A DNA stretch of 64,000 nucleotides from Pogostemon cablin. Lineage: Eukaryota > Streptophyta > Magnoliopsida > Lamiales > Lamiaceae. This document shows, one piece after another, positions 36,098-46,820 of this stretch. Made by a program: the position numbers and the translations under genes. The stretch lies in NCBI GenBank assembly GCA_023678885.1, contig CM042966.1, positions 28,162,028 through 28,226,027 of the forward strand. The letters run 5' to 3'. Under the pieces are notes generated by a model. It saw nothing but the letters and a program-made list of their open reading frames with translations, did not search any database and was not told the origin of the DNA. The stretch's first letter is position 1, and each line of letters starts with the position of its first letter.

Positions 36098-37564
36098 TCA
36101 TAAAACAAAATCTGTGCCAGCATAGTTGTGATGCAACAGCTTATGTGCAATCTGATCTCTGGCATGCAATGCATTAGCCGATTGCACATTGTTTTCTGCA
36201 ATAGCCTCATCATCAAACAGCTCAAACCTCAACTCCTCACTCAACCACTCATTCCTCATCTCACATATGTTGTGCAAAACACAGCAAGCTCCAAGAACAA
36301 CTGGCAAATCTTGAAGCTTCATCTCTGTTCTCTTCTGCAAGCAGCTCCAACGGGCTTTCAGTCGCATAAACGACTCCTTGGCGACCCTCTGAACCTCCCC
36401 GATCTTCTCGTTGAAAGCATGCTGTGTCCATGTGAGGTTCTGATGAGTGTAGGGAACCAAAACCCAGTCCTTTAATGGATACCCTGAGTTCCCAACCACC
36501 CAAACGTCCTTCAAAGCACCCTTATTCGCCCGTTGCGAAAGGGCCGATTTTTCAAGAACTTGATCATCTGTCATTGAACCAGGCCATCCAATGCAAATGT
36601 CAGTGAATGCTCCCCTTTGATCAACCACACCTTGAACTGTGATCGAGTATGAAGTTTTCTGATTCCTCTCTGTGTGACGTTTGTTGAAGTATGCTCCAAC
36701 GCTTACTTTTGGAGCGATGATTGGCACATGAGTGGTGTACATCGATCCACCAACGTTTGGTATTCCGGAGAACAATTCGAATTCCTTTTTGATCTCTGTT
36801 AATTGCTTCTCATCCGGCCATTGTAAAAACTTCGGCATTAGAACACTCCTTATAGCTGTACAGACTTCGAGTATCAGCTTATGGCAGGTGGAAATCCCCA
36901 ATCCGAATCGCTTCGATACTTCACGGAGAGCTTCTCCGGTGGCCAATCGCCATATGCAGACGGCCACCCGCTGCCGTACGGGGATCGCAGACCGCAGCAT
37001 TGTGTCCTTCTTCACCACAACAGCTTCCAATTCCTCGCAGATCATATCGAATGTAGCTCTGCTCATTCTGAAAATTTTTTTGAACTCCTCTTCCCGAAAA
37101 TCAGGGCTGTTAACCTGTTCCCACCACGCGTTGGACCGGTTCTTCACCCACAATCTCCGCTGCGCGCCGCCATTTCCGGCGGCGCTGGTGCTATCCGACG
37201 TCGTCACGGCATCATCGGCCTCAGAACGCGTCCTCTTTAATTGCGAAGAATTGCCAGAATCAGTGGAATTAGAGTAGCCATTCGAATAACGAGCTGCACT
37301 ATCAATCCCCTGTTGATTACCTTGATTATTGTACTTAGAATCCGTAAAAATGGAGGACATTGAGTAGGCGCTCTGGTTCTGGCCTTCCGGTTGATTCTCG
37401 AACGCCATAGTCAGCAAATCATGAACAGATAAATCCTCTTCGAAGGTGTCAAATCTAGGGCGCTTTTTCGCGCTCGAAAATGAAATTACAGTGGGTTCGG
37501 AATCCTGAACGAACGAAAATGAAGATGAATAGTCTTCCAGAAACGGAAAAGATGAGATTTCCAT
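36098..37564 (-). CDS. HARBI1/ALP1-like domesticated Harbinger transposase
   Basis: An intronless 488-aa protein of the PIF/Harbinger-derived DDE_Tnp_4 family. It resembles the plant group annotated 'ALP1-like' or 'putative nuclease HARBI1' (Arabidopsis At4g29780 type). I start at the second in-frame ATG (37564), MEISSFPF, because it matches that group; an ATG four codons upstream is also open. The Ser/Asn-rich N-terminus has basic clusters KKRPRF (33-38) and LKRTR (109-113) as likely nuclear signals. A helix-turn-helix-like region is at about 199-235. The nuclease-fold core runs 265-440. Expected acidic positions are changed: Y276 in GSMYTTH (usual GxxDGTH), N359 in GNSGYP (usual GDSGYP), K396 in RVAKESF (usual VIERAF). 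D333 after GWPGS is kept. It is therefore probably non-catalytic and serves as a DNA- or chromatin-binding protein, by inference from ALP1. Confidence 0.9.
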   Translation of the reverse strand: MEISSFPFLEDYSSSFSFVQDSEPTVISFSSAKKRPRFDTFEEDLSVHDLLTMAFENQPEGQNQSAYSMSSIFTDSKYNNQGNQQGIDSAARYSNGYSNSTDSGNSSQLKRTRSEADDAVTTSDSTSAAGNGGAQRRLWVKNRSNAWWEQVNSPDFREEEFKKIFRMSRATFDMICEELEAVVVKKDTMLRSAIPVRQRVAVCIWRLATGEALREVSKRFGLGISTCHKLILEVCTAIRSVLMPKFLQWPDEKQLTEIKKEFELFSGIPNVGGSMYTTHVPIIAPKVSVGAYFNKRHTERNQKTSYSITVQGVVDQRGAFTDICIGWPGSMTDDQVLEKSALSQRANKGALKDVWVVGNSGYPLKDWVLVPYTHQNLTWTQHAFNEKIGEVQRVAKESFMRLKARWSCLQKRTEMKLQDLPVVLGACCVLHNICEMRNEWLSEELRFELFDDEAIAENNVQSANALHARDQIAHKLLHHNYAGTDFVL

Positions 37565-37659
37565 GAAAATGAGCAACCAATTCAGCAGGCGATTGAAGAA
37601 ATTGAGAGAAGATGAGAGATAGAGAAATGGAGATGTTGGAAGAGTGAGGGAGAGAGAGA

Positions 37660-37670
37660 AATATATAGGG
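37660..37670 (-). promoter_or_regulatory. Putative TATA box of the HARBI1-like gene
   Basis: On the minus strand, ccctatatatttc precedes a GA/CT-rich leader about 100 bp upstream of the start codon. A 'gttgacgcg' element (about 37689-37697, plus strand) lies just upstream and contains a TGACG core. Its role is unproven. Confidence 0.45.
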
Positions 37671-37779
37671 ATGGATTCATGAACGCGGTTGACGCGCTGA
37701 AGGAAGATTCCAGGAGGGGGGTAGGGTGGTGAGGGGGTGGGGGGGTTTGAGTTTGACGGACGTGTTTGGATTTTTTATT

Positions 37780-38750
37780 TTATTTTATTCATTTTTTTTC
37801 GGATTTAATAATGTTGAGCTTACGCGGTTGGGGTTAACATTAAGGCACGTTTGGCTAAAAGTTATGTATAATTAATTTAAATAATGGTAAATATATTTGG
37901 TGTGTAATAATTTGCGTGTTGAAATCCATATAGATTTTGCTACATTTTAAGATATATGTTGGTAATTTATTGTGTTTGATGTACGTTATATTATTAAATT
38001 ATTTTATTTCATTGTTTAGGGTGATGTGTGTTGGTAATAATATCTTATTAAAATGGATAATATGAAGGGATATGTTATATATATTTTTTCTTTCCTTTAA
38101 TATCTTGATAATTATAGAAATTTAGCGTCCAATATTTGTTATTTGAATCATTTATCAACTTATTTTTGTAATAGATAGACATGTGACATTTAATTCTTAT
38201 CATTTTAATTATTCGAATATAACTATTAGAAGTAATTTGGTAATAAAATAAAATCGGTGATGGCCGGTGTATAGTGTTTTAATTAGTTAACTAAATTTAT
38301 TTATTTATTTTGAAAGTGAAAAAAATCCGTTTTTATAATTACGTGCTTTTGGTTTTGGACAGCAAATTTTATCGAAAAGTCTCATGAGTTTGAATATACG
38401 TGTATATATATTGGGAAATAAAATTATTTTGATATTATTACTATGATAATATTATTATTCATTTTATTAATAATAGTATAAAATTAAAGATATAACCTTC
38501 ATTTCAAAGAGTAATAGTTTTTGGGCAAAAATATACGACTTTATTGTACAATATATAGGCGCAAAGAATCATTTATCCCAAAACAAATAATACCTTAAAT
38601 TAATAGAATAATTACTCTTAACTACATACTATATTATTATATTACTCATAGATACGATGTACATTTAAAATTAGTAATAACTACAAAAATTAATGATAAT
38701 ATTTCTATTATATCCCTTATCCTACTGATTTTGTAAAAAAACTGTTATTT
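37780..38750. other. Intergenic, no gene seen
   Basis: AT-rich upstream region of the HARBI1-like gene. It begins after a G-rich stretch (37715-37747). I saw no coding signal. Confidence 0.4.
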
Positions 38751-38754
38751 ACCA

Positions 38755-39104
38755 ACTGAATATTTAGTTGATAAAAGTTTTAATTCCATTATTAAATTAG
38801 CTTATAAACGGATTAGCAACGAAATCCGTTGATAAATTTATGTTGGTAAAGTATTGGTTAATAAATTTTTAGCAACGAAAAATTAATTCCGTTGGCAATC
38901 CGTTGATAATAATTCCGTTGATAATTTATATAATGATTCCCTTGGGTAATCCGTTGAATTCCGTTGGTAAAATAGAGAATAAATTCGTTGGTATTCCGTT
39001 GCTAAAATAAAAATGTCATTTTTGTTGCTAATACATTGGTAATTACCAACAGATTAAATTCCGTTAGATAAATTTTGTTGCTAAAAAATACTTTTTTTGT
39101 AGTG
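38755..39104 (-). mobile_element. CACTA (En/Spm) transposon end
   Basis: On the minus strand this begins CACTACAAAAAAAGTATTTT, the CACTA terminal signature. It continues with many short subterminal motifs ('ccgttgg/ataat' and their inverses), as in CACTA subterminal repeats. The partner end and 3-bp duplication were not found, so it is a fragment or truncated copy. Confidence 0.65.
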
Positions 39105-39770
39105 GTAAAATTTGAATCTTACTTAAAAAGATATAAATATTCATTATCTTTTTTTTTTAATATCATACCATTTTTTTTTATATATCATTAATTATCTTTA
39201 AAACAATCAAATCGCTACGTCACCTTAAATTAATTAAAGAAATTAAAAAATTTCAACACACATTTACTATCGCGATACGAAACATGAAGATTGGGATGAA
39301 AACGTACATAAAATAATAGTTTGTGCAAAAATATACATTAATTGTGCTGTAATATAACCTTGTGGTGCAGCAATATATCCGTGTCGTGCATCAAACTATT
39401 ATACTCTTAATTATACATAAATCTAATTATAATGATATAAAGATTTATAAGAAATGAATTCTCATGACTTAATATTAAATTATGCAACATTATTGTGCAA
39501 TAGTACAATTATATATTGTGCAACAGTTTAACTGTATTGTGCAAATTTATACCTGTATTGTGCAGATATAACTAATATATACATTTAAACACTATCATTT
39601 TCTAATTATTTAATAGTTTAATGCGATTAAGTTTGAGATAAATACGTTAAATTAATATGAAGCAAAATTGATTTTTTATAAAAATATTTTGTTTCCTAGA
39701 AAGTAGTTTGGATAAAGGAACAAATCCCACTAATTAAGAGATTTATAAATTTAATTTTGATAAACACGAA
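39105..39770. other. Intergenic, no gene seen
   Basis: AT-rich. A 'tattgtgca' motif repeats irregularly between about 39335 and 39570. No coding signal. Confidence 0.4.
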
Positions 39771-39786
39771 TGCAATTGCACCGTAC

Positions 39787-40289
39787 CGAACCGCATTGCA
39801 CCGTACCGCGATAAACATTTATTTTATTTAACTACAATTTGGAAAATTAGTCAAAACCGCACCGTAATTGCGGTGCAGTTTTATTTTCTTACTAAACACT
39901 GCACCGACCGCACCGTTATTTATATACTAATTAATATAATTATTATATATATATTAGGAATTAGCCACATGATAGGATATTAAATCATATATCAGTATCC
40001 ATCGCTGGCTGCACCAGTAAACCCTATCTAATTTAAAATTCAATTTCACACTGTAACACTGGTGCAGCCAGCGATGGATACTGATATATGATTTAATATC
40101 CTATCATGTGGCTATTTCCTAATATATATAATAATTATATTAATTAGCATACAAATAACGGTGCGGTCGGTCGGTGCAGTGTTTAGTAAGAAAATAAAAC
40201 TGCACCGCAATTACGGTGCGGTTTTGACTAATTTTCCAAACAGTTAAATAAAATAAATGTTTATCGTGGTACGGTGCAATGCGGTTCGG
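39787..40289. repeat. Large near-perfect inverted repeat (foldback, about 230-bp arms)
   Basis: The left arm 39787-40018 is the near-exact reverse complement of 40058-40289, with a 39-nt spacer. Outer parts hold 'accgcaccg' and 'ggtgcggt' motifs like the GGTTCGG hAT elements. Inner parts include 'ccatcgctggctgcacc' and its complement. The right side continues to 'gctcagcccta', like a hAT end; the left counterpart is missing. It could be a foldback element, and if transcribed would form a long double-stranded RNA. No protein is encoded. Confidence 0.9.
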
Positions 40290-40327
40290 TCGGTTTTTGC
40301 AGTTTCTGTTTTTTTTGCTCAGCCCTA

Positions 40328-40363
40328 TTAAAAATTATGTTATCTGAAATGAGACGGAGGGAA
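40328..40363. repeat. Orphan right end of a Stowaway-type MITE
   Basis: 'ctgaaatgagacggagggaa' matches the right end of the element at 3628-3881. No left end is nearby. Confidence 0.45.
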
Positions 40364-40736
40364 TATATTTTTTTATACATCGATATTCGATCCGCATTTA
40401 ATCGGTAGACCATTTAATTCGGGAAAGATCTGAGTCATCGTCTATTAACTAAAATTCCCACTTCAAGTCAAACTTAATTTGCTCTTTATATGAATTGATA
40501 TTTACCCCACAACTTTTTATTGTATTACGAGTTTTTAACTTGAAACTTTACAAAATTTCACTTTAAATCACCACTATTCAACGTGAACTAAGGATATCTA
40601 TCTGCATATTGTTCATATTCTAAGAAGAAATACTCATTAGTACTTAAAGAAAGTTCCATTCAAAATGAGTCGTAATATAGTGCAATTAATTATATCCAAC
40701 TATACTAAAACTAGTAACTTTACCCATGGTTCTTAT

Positions 40737-41037
40737 TAGGGACATGCACGGCGGTTCGGAACCGCCGGTTCCAGTTTGGAAAAATATGGAATTGGAACCG
40801 AACCGAGGGTAGGCTGTTTTCGATTCCGGTTTCTTTTTTTTTTTTTTTAATTTTAACCTTGAAACGTAAAAAAAAGAAAAAATTAGAAAAATCGCAGGTT
40901 CGGAATCGAAACTGCTGGTTCCGATTTCACAAAATGAGAAACCGGAACCGAACCGGAATATATCCGGTTTCGGTTCCATTTAGGCCGATTCCGGTTCCGG
41001 TTGAAATCGCCGTTTCCGATTAAAATGTGCATGTCTT
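40737..41037. mobile_element. hAT-type MITE (301 bp)
   Basis: The left end TAGGGACATGCAC is inverted relative to GTGCATGTCTT at the right. The flanks are gttcttat (40729-40736) and gttcttaa (41038-41045), 7 of 8 identical. It is rich in 'ggttccg' and 'cggttc' repeats. Same family as 58606-58980. Confidence 0.75.
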
Positions 41038-41194
41038 GTTCTTAATTGTTTTTTTTAATGTTTAATTAATATAAACAACTTTGAATTTGACCATAAGGAA
41101 TATTCATCATTGGACATTTTCTGCGACAGCAGCTCGAGAAATCTCTCAGTATTATCCATTTACTTACCAAATTAACAGAACGCATACTTTTTAA

Positions 41195-41408
41195 TATTCC
41201 GTTCGATTCTAAGGTATCAATTTATTTTTTACATGTGGATTAAGGAGTATTATTATTATATGTAAAATGGGTAGTTGTATTAGAGGGAAGTGGTGGACCA
41301 TATTGTGTAATTTTTTACTAAATAAGAGAAATCGATACATTTGAAGCGGAAACCAAAAATAGTAAAATAGATATCTTAGAAGGATACCTTAGAAGTGGAC
41401 GGAGGGAG
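41195..41408. mobile_element. Stowaway-type MITE, left end decayed
   Basis: The right end GGACGGAGGGAG is followed by TA. The interior has the 'agttgtattag' block of the family. The left end (near 'attccgttcg') is degenerate. Confidence 0.55.
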
Positions 41409-41547
41409 TATTTTACTATATTATAAACTACATCATTTTAAATATTAATATTTTTAGAAATTTTTTCAATTCAAATTTTAAAAAATAGGTAAAATATAAA
41501 TTTGACCAAGAATAATTTTTTTTATCAATTATGAAACATTAAACTTT

Positions 41548-41825
41548 GGGTTAATTACAAATAAAGTCCTAACTTTTACTTTGATTGCAAATAAGTTTAA
41601 ACCTTTAAAAATTTGCAAATAAATACCTCACTTTAAAGTCTTTTTGCAACAAGACCCCCGAGCAGCGAGAGGCTTACAGACAGGTCAGCGACCAGGCAAG
41701 CCTCCTGCTGCCCGGTGGTTCTTTTTGCAAAATGACTTTAAAATAATGTACTTATTTGCAAATTTCCAAAAGTTTAGACTTATTCGTAATTAAAGTAAAG
41801 GTTATGACTTTATTTGCAATTAACC
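41548..41825. mobile_element. Mutator-like MITE (278 bp)
   Basis: The inverted ends are GGGTTAATTACAAATAAAG (left) and GGTTAATTGCAAATAAAG (right, reverse complement), with flanks ttaaacttt (41539-41547) and taaaacttt (41826-41834), 8 of 9 identical. A GC-rich middle (41655-41730) resembles the start of the window. Confidence 0.75.
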
Positions 41826-42230
41826 TAAAACTTTCCATTTAGGGCCATAATTTATTTTTTTTAAAAATATATAATTACAATTACATTAAATTTTATATAT
41901 TTGATTTGTTTTTAAAGATTTTTTAAAATATTTTTTAGAATTAAAATAATATTTTAATATATTCATATTTTTTTACATGTACAAATTCATATGAAAATTA
42001 ATTTTATGATTTCATATTCTAAATCAAAATTTTTTAATATTTCAGATCCCTATTTAGTAGAAAAAATTATTCAAAACTCGATTTAATAATTTTCCTATTT
42101 TTTAGATTTTGAAATTATATTCCGAAATTTGGTTAGTATGAACATATATGAAAGTCAAACATATGGTGTTATCGGCAAAGACTAGCTTGCGCCAGTCTTA
42201 TTTTTGGAACCGGATTGCCATGTCACGCAT
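41826..42230. other. Intergenic, no gene seen
   Basis: AT-rich upstream flank of the calmodulin-like pseudogene. No signal recognised. Confidence 0.4.
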
Positions 42231-42265
42231 TTTAAAGCGGGTCAAATCCACCTGTAATCACGATA

Positions 42266-42472
42266 TTGCCTCCCGCAATCATTTTTCTCTCTCTTTTTTT
42301 ATCAGATCTGCGTAAGCTTGGATTTTTGGCATCGCTCTCGTCATCTTCACTGTCTTCCTCATCAGTTTCGCCGTCAATCTGGGATACCGCCGGTGATAAT
42401 CTTGCCGAGACTCTCAAATGTAATGGGTTTTGGATCCTCGATGTTGCAAATAACATGCTGCAGGTTAATTAA
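42266..42472 (+). other. Unassigned open frame upstream of the calmodulin-like relic
   Basis: A 68-codon frame of coding-like composition ends near 'atgctgcaggttaatt', which resembles an exon-intron border (CAG|GTTAAT). An acceptor-like tgtatgcag follows at about 42540, just before the EF-hand region. Transcription across both is possible. The sequence matches no family I recognise. The serine-rich run (residues 23-35) reads as acidic on the opposite strand, so the real coding strand is unclear. Confidence 0.25.
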
Positions 42473-42540
42473 AATCAATTTCCCCCTTCCTCATGAACCC
42501 TAATTTGATTAATTGAGCACTCAATCGATACTGTATGCAG

Positions 42541-42904
42541 GGGCCCCTCCATCAAGAGCAGCGCCACCGCCGCCGCCAATTACGATGGTGGAGACAGTGG
42601 ATTCGAATGGAGATGGGCAGATTGATTACGATGAGTTCTGCAAGATATACGACTCCATCGGGGAGATCGAGACAGGGGAGACGACAATGTGGATGGTGGA
42701 GATGGGGATTTGAGGGATGCCTTCAATATGTTCGATGAAAATAAAGATGGTCTGATCACGGTGGAAGAGCTGGGATTGGTGCTTTCTTCTTTGGGATTCA
42801 CAGAAGTGAAGAAGTTAGATGATTGTAAGGAGGTGATCCAACAGGTGGACATGGATAGAGATGGGATGGTCAATTTCCAGGAATTCAAGACTATGATGAA
42901 TTAA
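42541..42904 (+). pseudogene. Calmodulin-like (EF-hand) gene relic with a frameshift
   Basis: Three EF-hand loops with intact calcium-coordinating positions are present. DSNGDGQIDYDE (about 42600) is in one frame; DENKDGLITVEE (about 42736) and DMDRDGMVNFQE (about 42850) are in another. The frames change near 42680: the first stops at 42711-42713 while the second is open across 'GDGDLRDAF'. Plant CML proteins of this type have four EF-hands, and the first is missing here. The start has been replaced by unrelated proline-rich sequence. Either it is a decayed, 5'-truncated CML copy, or a sequencing indel hides a shortened gene. Confidence 0.7.
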
Positions 42905-43254
42905 AGCTGGTCTTGCAAGGATCTTATCTATTTCTTGATTAATGGGGTTTTGATCCGTTTTAGCTAGGGTTCTAGATTCATTCTTTCTTATTAGTACATT
43001 ATAACTTCTCTTACTGATCTGCTAACTCTTCTAATCTTCGAATGAAAGGTGGATGTATACTAATTACATGACAACTTCTTGTTTGTTAGATCAAGATATA
43101 ATAATATTTTAGATGAGAGATCATGTGGAGCTGGCTAGCAGACACCATCCGTGGGACGATCTGCCTTTGCTTGAGTGATTTGTGGCTTCGAGTTTTCATA
43201 TCAATAGGACATTCTTGGTTGCAAATCTTGCTTTATTGTTGATGAAACGAGCCC

Positions 43255-44035
43255 AAAGATATCTCTTTGGAAGTAATAAAATTACTCTTTGGAATCGCTC
43301 AATAAAAATAATTAGGTTACTCTTATGAATTAATTAGATCACTTTTTGGAATTAATTGAATCACTTTTTGAAATTAATTAAATTGAATGCAATCTATATG
43401 TTAGTTAGATCATTTTATAAAAATAATTAAGTTGCTTTTTAAAATGAATTGTGTTACTCTTTGATTTGAAAATATGATTTTCTAAAAATATAGTCATACA
43501 TTGTGAAAAATTAATTCTATAGAATTAACTCTATAAAAATAATTAGGTTACTCTTTAGAACGAATTGGGTTACTCTTTCTAAGATATTGGGTTACTCTTT
43601 GATTTGAAACTCTAATTTTCTAAATATATAGTCATATATCGTGAAAAATTAATTTTCTGGAATTCATTCTATAAAAATAATTTTGTTACTATTTAAAATG
43701 AATTGGGTTACTCCTTATAATAAATTGGATTACTCTTTGATTTGAAACTTCGATTTTCTAAAAATATAGTCATAGTATATCGTGAAAAATTAATTTTATG
43801 GAATTAACTCTTTAAAAATAATTAGGTTACTCTTTAGAATGAATTCAGTTACTCTTTTTAATAAATTGAGTTACTCTTTATAATGAATTGGATTATTATG
43901 AACAAGTTTATATTGATTTGTTTATAAACTTAAAAAAAATTGTATACAATTTAAATTTATAGATCACTCTATAAAAATAATTAGATTACTCTTTGAAATT
44001 AATTAGATTACTTTTAATTAGATTACTCTTTGTAA
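43255..44035. repeat. Two-level tandem repeat
   Basis: Short units of about 20-25 bp built on 'tta(c/t)tcttt(a/g)naatnaatt(g)(g/a)' run through the region. Above this, a unit of about 140 bp starting 'ctctttgatttgaaa' and containing 'tttctaaa(a/t)atatagtcata' and 'gtgaaaaattaatt' occurs three times (about 43457, 43596 and 43733). No coding signal. Confidence 0.85.
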
Positions 44036-44041
44036 TAAGTA

Positions 44042-44134
44042 CTCCATCCGTCCCGTCCAAAGAGGTGCGTTTCCTGTAACTTTTGTGAGAGCTTTATGCA
44101 GTCAAACGATGCAGTTTGACCGGGACAGAGGGAG
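44042..44134. mobile_element. Very short MITE (93 bp)
   Basis: The ends are CTCCATCCGTCCC and GGGACAGAGGGAG between TA dinucleotides. It is the sister of 3468-3561. Confidence 0.75.
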
Positions 44135-46357
44135 TATGATTATTCTTTTACTTATCAAAATAGTTACTTTCATTAACAAGAACTCATAGTAATCTTATTA
44201 TAAGAAATTATTGAAATGGGGCTCCACTACCAATGTCAACAATACATAAACAATAACAAAATAAATAATTTGCTTAAAAGATACTACACCAATGGTAATC
44301 AATTCCAATTTTCATGTATTACCATTAAAAATAAAAAAGTAAAAGTTGATACAGTAAGCATCAAACTATTCTTTTAGTTTAAGTGTTTACTATTGATCTT
44401 GATCAAACATTGTTTTAATCCTCTTGGATTACGTATATAAGACTTGCATTTCCATAACTGATCTATCACTGAGTTCAATAGGCTTTGTCTGCAACCAAAA
44501 TATAATGCGCAAACATGTGTAACACATCAATGTTAATCAGTACAACAGGAATATTGCATCAGAATTAAATTTACAAACACTTGCATAGAACACATATAAA
44601 AATAACTCAAATATAGCACTTATATGAAGACAGACCAACAATTCATTCATACATTAGAAACGACTGTCTAATCATCAGTTCTTCACTCCCTACCTCACTT
44701 CCTACAATAGATTTATCCGCTTTATTCAACAAGAACTTATTCCCCATTTCACTACTCCTTATTTCCTTATAATAATCTTTAACAATACTTCTTATTTCAA
44801 GTGTAGAGATAATATCTTTGGAATTAACTCATTGCACGAATAGAATAATTAAACAAGAAAACTCAAATGCTCAGTTAACACTAGATTTTACCAACAATTA
44901 CAAGAAAGTACCAATTCTTCCTACATTAAATACAGAACCCAAAAACAAGTTTCCTAAAATCACAAACCAAACAAAACATGCACCACGATTAACACAAGTC
45001 AAGGAAACAAAAAAAATTCCAAAATTAAAGCAAAAAATCCGAACAAATGAGTCGGATTTTTCAATTGCTAATGAGTATCATAAGACAGCAACAGAGAAGT
45101 TCTGAAGATGAGGGTCACAAAAAAATCCAGTCATGTTCGCTTCTTGACTATGATGTCCCGTTGAAGACGCAAGAAGAACTCTTGCCGCCGGAAAACGCGA
45201 ACACCACCACCTGCCAAAAATTACAAACTCAGGTCCCACCACACTTCCTCGTCAGAGTTCTCTGTCATATCGCCGGTTCGCGCCAGATCTGCCGCTATCA
45301 CACGATGCTGCCACCACCGCGCACTGCAGCCCAGTCGAGCGCCATCCGCTGCTGCCGAAAAATGCAATGCTTAGGCGGAGAGAAAAGAAGGGCTTCAGGG
45401 GAGAGCATGAGAGAGAAGAAGGGGGCGACGGGTTTCGGGGGAGAAAATTTTATTTGGGATCCGCCAGCATCAGCAAACCCGCGAGATTATAATTTGGGAT
45501 CTGGTTCTATGAATTTTTCATGGGACCGGTTCCACCCTAGTCCCTCTTGTTGTTATCATATTAATTTTAATTTATTTATTTAATAGAACTGAAATAATTA
45601 GACTAATTAAATATCCTTTTAGAAAATACTTGGTAATGTTTTGATGCCATAATCACTACCCTAAATTGTAATAATTAATTAATATATGATTTCTTGGTCG
45701 AAGAAGTCTAATTTGGGTTTAATTCGAGAAATTATTAAGATATTCCTACAGAAAAAACCTCAAAAAAATAATTTGATAGGAATATCAAACACGAATGACA
45801 AATCATATTTTAGTAGTATTTTGTTTATGAAAATTTACTTGAATGACAAAAATAAAAAATTAAAAAAAATGTATAAACACAAATAGGATCATATAAATAT
45901 ACAAAAGGATTAAGAAATTGTTTACTTTATGAGAAATATATAATAAAAGTAGTATTTAATTGCTTGATCAGTAGGCAGTAAAATGACAAAAATAAATCAA
46001 ATAATTCAATTATTTAATCTTCATCTTATGTCATCTCATTTATGATGGGGATAGTAGCATTATGAAATGAATAGGTGATGCAAATAAATAAAATAAGAAA
46101 TATAATATCAAAACAAAACAAAGTCAATCCAGTGGTGACCATAGTAACTGAAGTAAATAGGTTAATTTGTCTAAATGGACTACATTGGTAGTCTTAATTC
46201 CTACACGTTCACACGGTAAGTCGGTAACTAGCAAAACAACTCATTTTTATCAACGAATTTTCGTTGAAAAAAAATTATTAACCACTACTTTGCTATCAGT
46301 TTTTTTTAATCATTTGGTTAACTAATTTAACAAGTATATTAATATTGGTAAAAATTA
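44135..46357. other. Region without a recognisable gene
   Basis: 44135-45040 is AT-rich. From 45050 to 45540 base composition rises sharply in GC and a plus-strand frame of 178 codons (45047-45583) is open. Its product is low-complexity, with no domain I recognise. The GC-rich part ends at 'tgggaccggttccacc', after which AT-rich sequence resumes. It may be a first exon and promoter relic on the minus strand, or captured DNA in a transposon. Confidence 0.35.
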
Positions 46358-46560
46358 CTCTCTCCGTCCCGTACCATTTTACTATATTGGACGTTCAATC
46401 CAAATTGCACAATTTTCCTTTTTTTTTAAGTAAAAAAGGCCCACTAATGGCTCACCAATACCCATCACATCTCTCTAATACACCTACACTCTTTACATAA
46501 AATAATAATACTCCTTAATCTACGTGCAAAAAACAAATGGTGTTGTTTGCCCGGAGGGAG
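46358..46560. mobile_element. Stowaway-type MITE (203 bp)
   Basis: The left end is CTCTCTCCGTCCCGTACC and the right end TTGCCCGGAGGGAG, with TA flanks. Close relative of 47222-47424. Confidence 0.8.
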
Positions 46561-46577
46561 TAGTTTTTTTTTGTGGT

Positions 46578-46820
46578 ACTCTCTCCGCCCCGTGAATATC
46601 TTCACTTTTATTGTAGATATGAAGTTTAAGAAAAATTATTTTTTTTACTAATTTTATTAACTATTGAGGGTAAAGTTGTATTTTTAAGTACTCCACTAAA
46701 TAAATTATGTATTGAGGGGATTATTTTTAAAATATGATGTATTAGGGGTTATTTATTTAGAAACTTTTACTATTTTTAAAAGGTGAAGAGTGTAACGAGA
46801 CAAACGAATGAGGAAATATT
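46578..46820. mobile_element. Stowaway-type MITE, right end decayed
   Basis: The left end CTCTCTCCGCCCCGTGAA follows TA. The interior resembles 208-490 in inverted order. The right end near 'gaatgaggaaat' is degenerate. Confidence 0.5.

Noticed and set aside
36732..37277. 181-codon plus-strand frame
   Set aside because: Exact antisense of the HARBI1-like coding region; no independent support.
42232..42456. Acidic minus-strand frame opposite 42266-42472
   Set aside because: The Asp/Glu run is the complement of a serine-rich run; no evidence favours this strand.
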